From NCBI GenBank assembly GCA_963757335.1, contig CAVWRJ010000001.1:1-64000 (forward strand): a stretch of 64,000 nt of DNA, written 5' to 3'. Shown piece after piece: positions 47,581 through 57,651 of the stretch. This DNA is from DASQPA01 sp963757335 (lineage in GTDB: Bacteria > Acidobacteriota > Thermoanaerobaculia > Multivoradales > UBA5704). Positions within the stretch are counted from its first letter, which is position 1. Each line of letters starts with the position of its first letter. Position numbers and translations under genes: made by a program. Below the pieces are notes generated by a model that was given only the letters and a program-made list of their open reading frames with translations, was not told the DNA's origin and ran no database searches.

Positions 47581-48740
47581 CGCCCGGCCCTCCGCTCCGC
47601 CAGCTCGGCCAATCGGTCGGCGATCGCCGCCACCGCGCCCGGCCTGGCGAGCGCGCGCGCCGCCCGGCCCATCCGGGCGAGGCGCGCGGCTCCGGCGGGG
47701 TTGGCGGGGTCCCCCAAGAGAGCACCCAGGCGCTCGGCGAGAGCGTCGGGGGTCGCCGCATCGCCCGTCAGCAGCTCGGCCGCCCCGGCATCGGCCAACA
47801 GCCGGGCGTTCTCGACCTGGTGCCCCTGGGCGATCGAGAGCGGCAGGAAGAGCACCGGCCGGGAGGCGGCGCAGATCTCGGCCACCGTGATCGCCCCCGC
47901 CCGCGAGACCAGAAGATGGCTTTCCGCCATGGCTCCGGCGACGTCTTCCAGGAAGGGGACCACCTCGACTGTGGCTCCGGTCCCCCCGGTGACTCCGGCG
48001 GCCGCGTACGCAGCCCGAGTCTCCTCGACGTTCTTCGCCCCCGCCTGGTGGAGGACCCGGAGGGAGGCTCCACCCCCGAGGACAGCGAGAAGCCGGGCCA
48101 CCGCCGCCGGCACCAGCTCGTTGACCTGCCGTGCCCCCATGCTGCCGCCGAGAACGAGGAGCCGGGGCGGCGCGAGGGGAGGGAGAGCGGAGGGGACCGC
48201 GAAGAAGGCGGCGCGGACCGGCACCCCGGTGACGACGCAGGGACACTTCAGGTCGCGGACCGTCTCCCGGAAGGCGACCGCCGCCCCGGAGGCGTAGCCA
48301 GAGAGCCAGCGGTTGGCGACCCCGGCCCGGGCGTTCGGTTCGAGGAGGAGGATCGGCCGGCGGGCGAGCCGCGCCCCGACGACCGCCGGAGCCGAGACAT
48401 AGCCGCCGGTGCCGAGGATCACGTCCGCCCCCAGCCGCCGGACGAGCCGCATCGCCGACACCGCCGACCCCGAGAGGGTGGTGAGCGAGCGCGCCCGGGC
48501 CCCCAGCCCCTTGCCGAGGAACGGCCGCGCCGGGAGTGGGTAGAACGGCACCCCGCGCTCCCCGGTCAAGCGCTCTTCGAGGCCGCCGGCGAGACCGGTG
48601 AAGCTCACCCGCCACCCCCTGCGCCCAAGCTCCTCGGCCACGGCGAGGGCCGGGAAGACGTGACCGCCCGTACCACCGCCCGCGAGGAGGGCGTGGAGCG
48701 AGGGCTTGGGAGGCGCGGGCATGGCATCGGTCGTCTTCAT
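47577..48740 (-). CDS. murG: Lipid II synthase MurG (UDP-GlcNAc transferase)
   Basis: 387 residues from ATG 48740; ATG 48722 is an alternative start. Transfers GlcNAc to lipid I at the inner face of the membrane (GT28). Motifs: LAGGGTGGHVFPALAVAEEL, GTGGYVSAPAVVGA, LEPNARAGVANRWL, VLGGSMGARQVNELVP and SRAGAITVAEICA, with PLSIAQGHQVENARLL. It overlaps ftsW upstream and murC downstream by ATGA junctions. Confidence 0.96.
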   Translation of the reverse strand: MKTTDAMPAPPKPSLHALLAGGGTGGHVFPALAVAEELGRRGWRVSFTGLAGGLEERLTGERGVPFYPLPARPFLGKGLGARARSLTTLSGSAVSAMRLVRRLGADVILGTGGYVSAPAVVGARLARRPILLLEPNARAGVANRWLSGYASGAAVAFRETVRDLKCPCVVTGVPVRAAFFAVPSALPPLAPPRLLVLGGSMGARQVNELVPAAVARLLAVLGGGASLRVLHQAGAKNVEETRAAYAAAGVTGGTGATVEVVPFLEDVAGAMAESHLLVSRAGAITVAEICAASRPVLFLPLSIAQGHQVENARLLADAGAAELLTGDAATPDALAERLGALLGDPANPAGAARLARMGRAARALARPGAVAAIADRLAELAERRAGR

Positions 48741-49831
48741 CCGTGCTGGGAGAGGTTGAGGAGAACGCCGCAGATGCAGAGGGTGACCACCAGCGACGAT
48801 CCACCGTAGGAGATGAAGGGGAGCGGGATGCCCTTGGTCGGCAGGAGGGCGATGGCGACGCTGACGTTCAAGAGCGCCTGGATGACGAGGATGCCGGTGA
48901 AGCCCCAGGCCAGGTAGCGGCCGAAGGAGTCGGGGGCGCGCAGGCCGGCGAGGATGCCGCGCCAGGCGAGCACCCCGAAGAGGGCGACGATGGCGAGCGC
49001 CCCGACCATCCCCATCTCCTCGGCGATGATGGCGTAGATGAAGTCCGACTCCGGATGGGGCAGGAAATAGAGCTTCTGGATGCTCCGTCCCGGCCCCAGG
49101 CCGAGCACGCCGCCCGAGCCCACGGCGATCAGCGACTGGAGAGCCTGGAAGCCGGTCCCCAGGGGGTCGTGCTCGGGGTCCAGAAAGGCGAAAAGCCGCG
49201 CTCGCCGGTAGGAGACCGAGATGACGAGGAACCAGAGCATGGGGAGAGCCGCGGCGCCGATCCCCAGCACGTAGCGCCAGGAGAGCCCGGCGAGGAACAC
49301 CATGAGGAACGCCGTGGTGACGAGGAGCACCGCGGTCCCCATGTCCGGTTCGAGCAGGATGAGCCCGGCGGTCAAGCCCGTGAAGAGCGCCAGCGGCAAG
49401 AGGAGGTCTGGATGGTTGACCCGGTCGAGCTTGCGGTCGATCTGGTAGGCGAGGAATGGAATGAGGGCAATCTTTGCAAGCTCCGAGGGCTGGAGCGACA
49501 GTCCGGCGAAGAAGAACCACCGCCGAGTGCCGTTGAGCTCGGGTGAGAAGAGCACCCCCACGAGGAGGACGAGGATTCCGCAGAGCAAGCCGTACACCAC
49601 CACGGGACGCTGGAGTCGCCGGTAATCGACATGCATGACCAGCGCCATGGCGCCGAGGCCGAGGGCGGCCCAGATCGCCTGCTTGACGAGGAACGGGTTG
49701 ACGAAGCTGCCGCCGTGGCCGCCGCCCCGGGCGATCGCCGAGCTCGCCGAGTAGACCATCACCAGGCCGGCGCCGACCAGGAGCATGATGGTCGTGAAGA
49801 GCACCTTGTCAAAGGCCAGCTTCTTGGCCAT
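48737..49831 (-). CDS. ftsW: Peptidoglycan glycosyltransferase FtsW
   Basis: 364 residues, SEDS-family membrane protein with about ten helices. It polymerises lipid II at the septum with FtsI. Motifs: GTRRWFFFAGLSLQPSELAK, LLEPDMGTAVLL, FLPHPESDFIYAIIAEE and the C-terminal LPTKGIPLPFISYGGSSL. Start ATG 49831 lies inside the end of murD (23-base overlap). ftsI is encoded in the same cluster. Confidence 0.96.
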   Translation of the reverse strand: MAKKLAFDKVLFTTIMLLVGAGLVMVYSASSAIARGGGHGGSFVNPFLVKQAIWAALGLGAMALVMHVDYRRLQRPVVVYGLLCGILVLLVGVLFSPELNGTRRWFFFAGLSLQPSELAKIALIPFLAYQIDRKLDRVNHPDLLLPLALFTGLTAGLILLEPDMGTAVLLVTTAFLMVFLAGLSWRYVLGIGAAALPMLWFLVISVSYRRARLFAFLDPEHDPLGTGFQALQSLIAVGSGGVLGLGPGRSIQKLYFLPHPESDFIYAIIAEEMGMVGALAIVALFGVLAWRGILAGLRAPDSFGRYLAWGFTGILVIQALLNVSVAIALLPTKGIPLPFISYGGSSLVVTLCICGVLLNLSQHG

Positions 49832-51246
49832 GGCCCCCTCCGATCTCTGGCGTCGCGGGCGTCGCAAGTACGTCGTGGACGAGCTGGGTGAAGACCTCGC
49901 CCCGGTGATTGAAGTTCCTGAACTGGTCGAAGCTGGCGCAGGCCGGCGAGAGGACGACGACCTCCCCCGAACGGGCCTGGGCGGCGGCCGAGCGGACGGC
50001 ACGGTCGAGGGTCTCCGCGACCTCATAGGGGGCGGCGCCCCCGAGCGCCTGCGCGAATTCGGGGGCGGCCTCGCCGATCAGGTAGAGCCGGCGCGCCTTG
50101 CCATGCACGAGGGGCGAGAGCGAGGCGAGATCCGCCCCCTTGTTGCGGCCGCCGAGGATGAGGTGGACCGTGCCGTCGGCGAAGCCCTCGATCGACTTGG
50201 CGGTGGCCGCCGGGTTGGTCCCCTTGGAGTCGTCGTACCAGAGGACGCCGTTCGCCTCCCCCACCTTCTCCATCCGGTGCGGCAGGCCGGCGAAGCCCCG
50301 GAGACCGGCGCGGATCGCCGCCGGCGCGGCCCCGGCGGCACGGGCGAGGAGAGCGGCGGCCATGGCGTTCTCCAGGTTGTGCACGCCCGCGAGCGGCACG
50401 TCCCCGGCGGCGAAGAGCTCGACGGCCGAACCCCCGGGCTGCACTTCGAGGACCCGGTCGCCGGCATCCCCACCGATATGGCAGCCGTCCTCGACCTGAG
50501 AGAGACGCGAGAAGAGCCGGCGGCGGGCGCGGGTTTCGACCTTCAGGGTCTCGGGGTCGTCGGCGTTGAGCACCGCCACCCCCTCAGGCCCCATCTCCCG
50601 GAAGAGCGCCCGCTTGGCCGCCGCGTAGTGGCCGAAGCTCGGGTAGCGGTCGAGATGGTCCTCGGCGATGTTCAAGAGCGCCGCCACCTGCGGGGCGAAG
50701 GTGACGATCCCCTCGATCTGGAAGCTCGACATCTCGACGACGAAGACCCGTCCCGGCGGGCCGTCGACCAACCCTGAGAGCGGCTCGCCGATGTTGCCGC
50801 AGACCTCGACCGTCAGACCGGCGGCGCGCAGCATGGCGCCGGTCAAGGCGGTCGTCGTGCTCTTGCCGTTGCTCCCGGTGATCGCCACCACCGTGCCGCT
50901 CAAGAAGGGGAAAGCGAGCTCGACCTCGGCGATCACCGGCACCCCCCGGCGCCGGGCATCGGCGAGGAGCGGCCGGGGCATCGGTACGCCGGGGGAGACG
51001 ACGACGAGATCGATCGGAGCGCCCGAAGCCGGAGGTTGGCAGCTCGTCCGGCTCCCCGCCAGCAACCATAGAGAGCCGCGGATCGGCCGCCAGGTCCCCC
51101 AGATCCAGATCTTCCCGGGACCGCCCGTCGACCCCGATCACCGAGACCCCGCGGGCGAGCAGGAAACGCGCCGCGGCGCGGCCGGAGAGGCCCAGCCCGT
51201 AGACCAGCGCCTGGCGGATCTCGCCGCTGCTCCAGAATGATTTCAT
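49809..51246 (-). CDS. murD: UDP-MurNAc-L-alanine-D-glutamate ligase MurD (one frameshift)
   Basis: Adds D-glutamate. The N-terminus from ATG 51246 (FWSSGEIRQALVYGLGLSGR) is in one frame and the rest (SGAPIDLVVVSPGVPMPRP, ITGSNGKSTTTALTGAML, IAEDHLDRYPSF, WYDDSKGTNPAATAKSI) in another. An extra base around 51,030-51,042 explains it. As murD is essential and normally single-copy, the frameshift is almost certainly a sequence error. Corrected length ~478 residues. Start overlaps the mraY stop (ATGA). Confidence 0.93.
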
Positions 51247-52328
51247 CGGAGTTTCAGAGTCGAGAGGGAGAGGAGCGCGAAGAGGATCGAGAGGATCCAG
51301 AAGCGCACGATAACCTTGGGCTCGGCCCACCCGGAAAGCTCGAAGTGGTGATGGAGGGGGGCCATGCGGAACACCCGCTTGCCCGTAAGCTTGAAGGAGG
51401 TCACCTGGATGATTACCGAGAGCGCTTCGAGGACGAAGACCCCGCCGACGACGACCAAGAGGATCTCCTGCTTGCCGAGGACGGCGACGCTCCCGATGGC
51501 GGCGCCGATCGAGAGCGAGCCCACGTCCCCCATGAACACCTCGGCTGGATGAGAGTTGAACCAGAGAAAGCCGAGGCTGGCGCCGACCAGGGCACCGCAG
51601 AAGACCGCCACCTCGCCCACCCCGGGAACGTAGGAGACCTGGAGGTAGCCCGCGATCACCCGGTTGCCGGCGATGTAGGTGAAAACCGCATAAGTGGAAG
51701 CCGCGACGATCGTGCAGCCGATCGCTAGGCCGTCCAGCCCATCGGTCAGGTTGACCGCGTTCGACACCCCGACTAAGACGATGACTACGAAGGGGATATA
51801 GAGGGCCCCCAGGTGGAGCACCAGCCGCTTGACGAAGGGGAAGGTGAGGGTCGAGTCGAAGCCGTAGCCGTGCGGCAGGAGGAGGAGGGCGACCCCCATG
51901 ACCGCGGCGGCGAGGATCTGGAGGAGCAGCTTGGTGCGCGCCGTGAGCCCCAGGTTCCGCCGGTTCTTGACCTTCAGATAGTCGTCGAGGAAGCCGATCA
52001 GGCCGAAGGCGATCGTCACCAGGATGACCATCCAGATGTAGGGGTTGTCGAGGGTCGCCCAGAGGAGGGTCGGGACGATCACCGCGAAGAGGATGAGGAG
52101 GCCGCCCATGGTCGGCGTCCCCGCCTTCACCAGGTGGGCCTTGGGCCCGACGTCGCGGATGTTCTGCCCCACCGACAGCCGGCGGAGCCGACGGATGAAG
52201 GCCGGCCCCAGAAACCAGGAGAGGAGGAGCGCGGTGACGATCGCCATCGCCGCCCGGAAGGTGATGTAGCGGAAGACGTTGAACGCCTGGATGTGGTTGC
52301 GGAGCGGGAAGAGGAAGTGGTAGAGCAT
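51243..52328 (-). CDS. mraY: Phospho-MurNAc-pentapeptide transferase MraY
   Basis: 361 residues, ten-helix membrane enzyme that makes lipid I from UDP-MurNAc-pentapeptide and undecaprenyl phosphate. Motifs: AGTPTMGGLLILFAVI, IGFLDDYLKVKNRRNLGL (catalytic aspartates), SNAVNLTDGLDGLAIG, FMGDVGSLSIG and APLHHHFELSGW. ATG shares one base with the murF stop (TGATG). Confidence 0.97.
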   Translation of the reverse strand: MLYHFLFPLRNHIQAFNVFRYITFRAAMAIVTALLLSWFLGPAFIRRLRRLSVGQNIRDVGPKAHLVKAGTPTMGGLLILFAVIVPTLLWATLDNPYIWMVILVTIAFGLIGFLDDYLKVKNRRNLGLTARTKLLLQILAAAVMGVALLLLPHGYGFDSTLTFPFVKRLVLHLGALYIPFVVIVLVGVSNAVNLTDGLDGLAIGCTIVAASTYAVFTYIAGNRVIAGYLQVSYVPGVGEVAVFCGALVGASLGFLWFNSHPAEVFMGDVGSLSIGAAIGSVAVLGKQEILLVVVGGVFVLEALSVIIQVTSFKLTGKRVFRMAPLHHHFELSGWAEPKVIVRFWILSILFALLSLSTLKLR

Positions 52329-53767
52329 CAGTGTCCCCCTCCCGTCAGGCCGGCCCCGGCAACCGTGCCCCGCGCCGCGAGCAGGCGGTCGACGACCGCT
52401 TCGAGCTTCACCCCGCGCGAGCCCTTGACCAGCACCAGGTCGCCGTCCCGCACCTCGCCTGCCGCCCACTCGGCAGCGGCGGCGGCGTCGGGAAACCAGG
52501 GCGCCGCCGCCCCCCGGGCGGCGGCGGCCGCCGCCAGCTCGCGGGCCAGCTCCCCCACTCCGGCGACCGGCGAGAAGCCGAGGCCGGCCGCCCGCTCCCC
52601 CGCGGCGCGGTGGAAGCGGGGTCCCTCGGGGCCCAGCTCCAGCATGTCGCCGAGGACGGCGATTCGCCGTTCGCCGGGAAGCTGGGCGGCCCCCGCGAGC
52701 GCCTGGTCGACGGCATCGGGGTTCGAGTTGTAGGAGTCGTCGATCAGGGTGACCCCGCCGGGCAGCCGGTGGACGACCCCGCGCTTCGCCGCCGGCCGGA
52801 CCCCGGCGACCGCGCCGGCGATCTCCGGCAGGGTGATCCCGAGGGCCTGCGCGCAGGCCGCGGCGGCCAGGCAGTTGCCGACGTTGTAGAGCCCGTGGAG
52901 CGGCAGGGCGACCTCGACGCTCCGGCCCCCAGCGCCGGCGACATGAAGGTGAAAGCGGCTCCCCACCTCGCCGTTCGGGGCTGGGGAGACGCCGGTCGCC
53001 CTGACGTCGACGCCTTCCCCGAATCCATACCAGACGATCTTTCCACCCCGCCGGCGGGCGATGCGCGACACCTCGGGGTCGTCGGCGTTGGCTACGACGA
53101 GGCCCTCGGGAGGCAGCCCGGCGAGCAGCTCGGACTTGGCCTCGGCGATCGCCTGGAGAGTGCCGAAGAACTTCAGATGGACGGGGCGGACGACGGTGAA
53201 GAGCGCCACGTCGGGCCGGCCGAGGAGCGACAGCTGGCGCAGCTCGCCCGGGGTCGACATCCCCATCTCGGCCACCATCCACTCGGTGCCGTCGGGGACG
53301 TTCAGGAGCGACAGCGGGAAACCGTAGAGGTTGTTCAAATTTCCCGGGGTGCGGGCCACCCGGTAGCGGACGGCGAGCATCGCCGCGAGCAGCTCCTTGG
53401 TGGTCGTCTTGCCGGCCGAGCCGGTGATCCCCACGAGCTTCTGCGGCACCCGCTCCCGGAGATGCCGGGTGAGATCATGGAGGGCGCGGAAGGTGTCGGG
53501 GACGGTGATCAGGGCACCCCGCTCGGGAGAGGCGACTTCCTGCTGCACCATGGCCGCCGCCGCGCCGCGGGCGAAGGCGTCGGCCACGAAGCGGTGGCCG
53601 TCGGTCTGCTCGCCGGGGAAGGCGAAGAACAGGTCTCCGACATCGCCAATATTGCCGCCATGGACCGCCCGCGAATCGATGGCGGCGCCCTCCCAGAGGG
53701 TCTCCGGATCGCCGGTCACCCGGCCCCCCACGGCCGCCGCCGCCTCGGCGACGCTACACCGAGCCAT
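52328..53767 (-). CDS. murF: UDP-MurNAc-tripeptide-D-Ala-D-Ala ligase MurF
   Basis: 479 residues. Adds D-Ala-D-Ala to complete the stem pentapeptide. N-terminal MurF domain (AAIDSRAVHGGNIGDVGDLF), ATP loop VGITGSAGKTTTKELLAAM, then TPGNLNNLYGFPLSLL, and the C-terminal DDSYNSNPDAVDQAL. Start overlaps the murE end by 14 bases. It takes the place before mraY as in most bacteria. Confidence 0.96.
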   Translation of the reverse strand: MARCSVAEAAAAVGGRVTGDPETLWEGAAIDSRAVHGGNIGDVGDLFFAFPGEQTDGHRFVADAFARGAAAAMVQQEVASPERGALITVPDTFRALHDLTRHLRERVPQKLVGITGSAGKTTTKELLAAMLAVRYRVARTPGNLNNLYGFPLSLLNVPDGTEWMVAEMGMSTPGELRQLSLLGRPDVALFTVVRPVHLKFFGTLQAIAEAKSELLAGLPPEGLVVANADDPEVSRIARRRGGKIVWYGFGEGVDVRATGVSPAPNGEVGSRFHLHVAGAGGRSVEVALPLHGLYNVGNCLAAAACAQALGITLPEIAGAVAGVRPAAKRGVVHRLPGGVTLIDDSYNSNPDAVDQALAGAAQLPGERRIAVLGDMLELGPEGPRFHRAAGERAAGLGFSPVAGVGELARELAAAAAARGAAAPWFPDAAAAAEWAAGEVRDGDLVLVKGSRGVKLEAVVDRLLAARGTVAGAGLTGGGH

Positions 53768-55256
53768 AGCGCTCCAGGAGGGCCCGCGCGATCTCCTCCC
53801 GGTCGGAGAAGGGGATCTTGCTGCCGCCCAGGTCCTGCGTCCCTTCGTGCCCCTTGCCCGCCACCAGCACCGCCCACCCCGGGGAGGCGGCGGCGATAGC
53901 GGCGCGGATCGCCTCCCGGCGGTCCGGCACCACCCGGTAGTCCCGGTTGCCGCTCGCCTTCAGGCCCTCCTCGACGGCGCGGAGGATGGCGAGCGGGTCC
54001 TCCCGCCGCGGGTTGTCGGAGGTGGCGATCGGCAGGTCGGCGAGCTCGCCCGCCACCCGGCCCATCACCGGCCGCTTGCCGGGATCGCGCTCGCCGCCGC
54101 AGCCGAAGACCACCGCCACTTTGGTCTGGGCGAGCTCGCGCACCGAGCGGAGAGCCGCGGCCAGGGCGGCGTCGGTGTGGGCGTAGTCGACGAAGACCGG
54201 GAAGGGCTGGCCGCGGTCGACCGGCTCCATCCGCCCGGCGATCGGCCGCTGGGCGGCGAAGGCGGCGACGATCGCCGGGTGCGGCAGGCCCAGCGCCTCC
54301 GCCCCAGCGGCAGCGGCGAGGAGGTTTTCGAGGTTGAAGCGGCCGAGGAGCGGCGAGCGGAAGGTCAGCTCGCCGCGCGGGGTGGCGAGGGTGGCGCGGA
54401 TGCCCTTCACCCCCAGCTCGACCGCGAGCGGTGCCACGTCGCCTCCTTCACCAAAGGTAAGCGCGCCGGGGATCTCCGCCGCCAGGCGCCGGCCGTAGGG
54501 GTCGTCCAGGTTGACCACCGCGCGGCCCTCGGGCTTCAGGTGGTCGAAGAGCTGCTTCTTGGCCGCGAAGTAGCCCTCCATGTCGCCATGGAACTCCAGG
54601 TGATCGCGGGTGAGGTTGGTGAAGATGGCGACGTCGAACTCGGCCCCGTCCACCCGGTGGAGGTCGAGGGCGTGCGAGGAGACCTCCATCGCCACCCCCA
54701 TCACCCCAGTGCCGCCCTGGGCGCGCATCTCGCGGAGAGTGCGGAAGAGGTCCGCGGCCTCCGGAGTCGTCCGCTCGCCGGGGAAGGGCTGGCCGCCCAG
54801 CCGGTAGCCGAGGGTGCCGATGAAGCCGGCGGGCTTCCCCGTCGCCTCGGCGAGGATCGCGGCGAGGAGGGTGGCGACCGTCGACTTACCGTTCGTCCCC
54901 GTCACCCCGGCCAGGAGCAGCTCGCGGTCCGGGTGCCCGTAGACCCGGGCGGCGAGGGGGCCGAGGAGCGCCCGCGGATCGGCGGCGGTGAGCCAGGGGA
55001 CGGGAAAGCCCTCCGGGACGCCGCCCATGCCGCCCATGCCGCCAATACCGCTCGGGCCGAGCACCGCCACGGCGCCGCGGCCCACCGCCGCGTCGGCGTA
55101 AGCGCGGCCGTCGTGGCGCTCGCCCACCATGGCGACGAAGAGGTCGCCCGGGGCGACCGCCCGCGAGTCGTGCGCCACGCCGCGAACCTCGACCGTTTCC
55201 AGATCCCGGAGGCACCGCTCGACGGGGAGGCCCGCGACCAGCTCAGAGAGTCGCAT
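53754..55256 (-). CDS. murE: UDP-MurNAc-dipeptide-meso-diaminopimelate ligase MurE
   Basis: 500 residues. ATP loop VTGTNGKSTVATLLAAIL; Mur motifs TNLTRDHLEFHGDMEGYFAA and FNLENLLAAAAGA. The specificity motif reads TSDNPRREDPLAIL; DNPR selects meso-diaminopimelate, so this organism should have a Gram-negative-type DAP wall. N-terminal domain GVAHDSRAVAPGDLFVAM is typical. It overlaps ftsI upstream and murF downstream by 14 bases each. Confidence 0.97.
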   Translation of the reverse strand: MRLSELVAGLPVERCLRDLETVEVRGVAHDSRAVAPGDLFVAMVGERHDGRAYADAAVGRGAVAVLGPSGIGGMGGMGGVPEGFPVPWLTAADPRALLGPLAARVYGHPDRELLLAGVTGTNGKSTVATLLAAILAEATGKPAGFIGTLGYRLGGQPFPGERTTPEAADLFRTLREMRAQGGTGVMGVAMEVSSHALDLHRVDGAEFDVAIFTNLTRDHLEFHGDMEGYFAAKKQLFDHLKPEGRAVVNLDDPYGRRLAAEIPGALTFGEGGDVAPLAVELGVKGIRATLATPRGELTFRSPLLGRFNLENLLAAAAGAEALGLPHPAIVAAFAAQRPIAGRMEPVDRGQPFPVFVDYAHTDAALAAALRSVRELAQTKVAVVFGCGGERDPGKRPVMGRVAGELADLPIATSDNPRREDPLAILRAVEEGLKASGNRDYRVVPDRREAIRAAIAAASPGWAVLVAGKGHEGTQDLGGSKIPFSDREEIARALLERYGSV

Positions 55257-57234
55257 GGGGGCGGCCTCCCGGCTTGGCGATCGAGCGGGGAGCGAGCGGA
55301 GCGGGCCGCGCCGCCGTCGGGACGGTCGCGGGGAGCGGAGCGGCGGTAGCGGTAGCCGGGGTCGGGGCGGTGGGAGCGGTTGGAGCCACCGCGTCCGCGG
55401 GGGCCAGCTCCTCGATGTCCAGCTCGGGGTCGGGGGCGGTGGCGGTGGCGGGCGCCTTGGCCGATGCCGGCGATGCCGGCGACTGCGGCGACGGCGGCCG
55501 GCGCAGGCTCGCCAGCATCGGATTGCCGGGGTTGCCGGGCAGCTCGCCGGGCCAGTGGGCGAGCGGCGTCCGCTCGGGGCGGACCCCCAGGTAGAGGAGC
55601 ACCTGGCGGGTGATGGCGCCGAAGGCCGGGGCCGCCACCTGGGCGCCGTAGTACTCGAAGCCCTGGGGCGAGTCGATGGCCACGACCCCGACGAGCGCCG
55701 CCCGGCCGGCGGGGGCGTAGCCGATGAAGCTCGGGATGTAGCTGCCGTGGGCGTAGCCGCCGACCCCCGGCTTCTGGGCCGTGCCGGTCTTCCCCGCCAC
55801 CCGGTAGCCCGCCACCGCGGCGCTCTTGCCGGTGCCGCCGGTCACCACCCCTTCGAGCATCCCCTCGAGCACCCGGGCGGTCTCCGGGGTGATCGGGCGG
55901 CCGGCGAACGGCGGCACGGGGTGGCGGTTCTCGATCGTCTCCCCCTTGCCCACCGCCGCGACGACGTGCGGGGTCAAGAGGACGCCATGGTTGGCGACCG
56001 CGGCGAGCGCCGCGGTGAGCTGGAGGGGGGTCACCGAGACCCCCTGGCCGAAGGCGATGTAGGCTTTGCTGAGCGGCCGCCAGGCTTTCAAGGGGGCGAG
56101 GATGCCCGGGCTCTCCCCGGGGAGGTCGATCCCCGTCGGCCGGCCGAAGCCGAACTCCCGGATGGTCTTGTAGAGCCGCTCGTCCCCCAGCCGCAGGGCG
56201 ACCTTGATGACCCCCACGTTGCTCGACTTGGCGATGACGTCGGCGAAGGTCAGCCGGCCGTAGGGCTTGTGGTCGCGGATGCGGATGCCGTAGAGAGTGA
56301 TCCCCCCCATCTCGCAGTCGAAGACCTCTTCCGGCCGCACGATGCCGGCCCCGAGCGCCGCCGCCGCGGTCACCACCTTGAAGGTGGAGCCCGGCTCGTA
56401 GGCATCCATGATCGCCCGGTTGCGCCACTGCCCCGGCGAGGACTCGCCGTAGCGGTTGGGGTCGAACGAGGGGTAGGTCGCCATGGCGAGGACGGCCCCG
56501 GTGGCGGGGTCGAGGAGCACGATGCTGCCGGTCTTGGCGCGGTTCTTCTCCACCGCGAGAGCCAGCTCGCGCTCGACGATGTGCTGGATGGTGGCGTCGA
56601 GGGTCAGGTAGAGATCGCGCCCCGGCTCGGGGTCGGCGGCGGCGAGGCCCGGGGCGATCACCGTGCCGCGGCGGGCGTCGCGCAGCAGGGTGCGGCGGCC
56701 GGGCCGGCCGGCGATCTCCCGGTTGTGGACCAGCTCCAGACCGGCGAGGCCCTGGTTGTCGGTGCCGACATAGCCGAGCACCTGGGCCGCCAGCTCGCGC
56801 ATCGGGTAGTAGCGCTTGCTCTCGGGGAGGAAGTGGATGCCGGGGAGCTCCAGCCGGCGGATGGCCTCGGCGTCCGGCGGGTCGAGCTTGCGCGCCACCC
56901 AGACGAAGTCACCGCTCCGCGACAGCCGGCGCGCCAGGACCTCCTCGTCGAGATGGACGATGGGGGCGAGAGCTTTCGCCGTCGCCTGCGGATCGGGGAT
57001 GTCCGCCGGGTCGGCCCAGGCGGAGTCGACCTGCACCGAGACCGCCAGCTCGCGGCCGTGGGCGTCGTAGATCGTGCCGCGCGGCGCGTCGAGCTCGACC
57101 ACCGTCGTCTGCTGCCGCCGGGCCTTGCCGGCGTAGTGGTCGTAGCGGTAGACCTGGAGATACCAGAGGCGTCCCGCCACCAGCAGCACCCAGAGCAGAC
57201 CGAAGACCGCGACCAGGTTCACCCGGTTCTTCAC
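55243..57234 (-). CDS. ftsI: Septal peptidoglycan transpeptidase FtsI (PBP3-like)
   Basis: 663 residues. N-terminal membrane helix (VNLVAVFGLLWVLLVAGRLW), a PBP-dimer domain (TVVELDAPRGTIYDAHGREL), and a transpeptidase domain with SxxK in PGSTFKVVTAAAAL, SxN in AKSSNVGVIKVAL and KTG in VAGKTGTAQKPGVG. A ~90-residue Ala/Pro/Thr-rich tail (PTAPTPATATAAPLPATVPT) follows, longer than in most FtsI proteins. It works with FtsW at the septum. Overlaps ftsL by four bases. Confidence 0.95.
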   Translation of the reverse strand: MKNRVNLVAVFGLLWVLLVAGRLWYLQVYRYDHYAGKARRQQTTVVELDAPRGTIYDAHGRELAVSVQVDSAWADPADIPDPQATAKALAPIVHLDEEVLARRLSRSGDFVWVARKLDPPDAEAIRRLELPGIHFLPESKRYYPMRELAAQVLGYVGTDNQGLAGLELVHNREIAGRPGRRTLLRDARRGTVIAPGLAAADPEPGRDLYLTLDATIQHIVERELALAVEKNRAKTGSIVLLDPATGAVLAMATYPSFDPNRYGESSPGQWRNRAIMDAYEPGSTFKVVTAAAALGAGIVRPEEVFDCEMGGITLYGIRIRDHKPYGRLTFADVIAKSSNVGVIKVALRLGDERLYKTIREFGFGRPTGIDLPGESPGILAPLKAWRPLSKAYIAFGQGVSVTPLQLTAALAAVANHGVLLTPHVVAAVGKGETIENRHPVPPFAGRPITPETARVLEGMLEGVVTGGTGKSAAVAGYRVAGKTGTAQKPGVGGYAHGSYIPSFIGYAPAGRAALVGVVAIDSPQGFEYYGAQVAAPAFGAITRQVLLYLGVRPERTPLAHWPGELPGNPGNPMLASLRRPPSPQSPASPASAKAPATATAPDPELDIEELAPADAVAPTAPTAPTPATATAAPLPATVPTAARPAPLAPRSIAKPGGRPHATL

Positions 57235-57641
57235 TGCGGCCCCCCGGCCACGAGGGTGCTCGCCAGCGCCGTCGCCGCCGGCTCCTCGGCCCGCAGCTCC
57301 TCGGAAAAGATCACCTGCTCCATCTCCGGACCCTTCATGCCGAGCTCTTTGGCCGCCCGCTCCTCGATCCGCGGCGGGCTCGCCAGATAGGCGGACTCCA
57401 GCTGCAGCCGGCGCTCCTCCTGGGCGAGGTCGCGCTGGCGGCGTTCGAGATCGACGATCCGGTAGCCGGTGTCTAAGACCTCCAGGTGCATCCAGGTGTA
57501 GGCGAGGAGGCCGCCGCCCAGGCAGACCACCACGAAGACGACGAGGGCCAGCTCGCGCAACAGCCGCCGGTCGCGCTCGCGCACCAGGTAGGTGTTGACC
57601 ACCGGGCGCGTGAAGGCGTACTCGCTCCTCGACTCCCTCAT
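57231..57641 (-). CDS. ftsL: FtsL-like cell division protein
   Basis: 136 residues. The layout is cytoplasmic N-terminus, one helix (LALVVFVVVCLGGGLLAYTW) and a periplasmic coiled coil (VDLERRQRDLAQEERRLQLE), as in FtsL, which links FtsQ/FtsB and FtsWI. Sequence conservation is weak in this family, so position between mraW and ftsI carries much of the call. Ten bases after the mraW stop. Confidence 0.82.
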   Translation of the reverse strand: MRESRSEYAFTRPVVNTYLVRERDRRLLRELALVVFVVVCLGGGLLAYTWMHLEVLDTGYRIVDLERRQRDLAQEERRLQLESAYLASPPRIEERAAKELGMKGPEMEQVIFSEELRAEEPAATALASTLVAGGPQ

Positions 57642-57651
57642 CGCAGTCCTC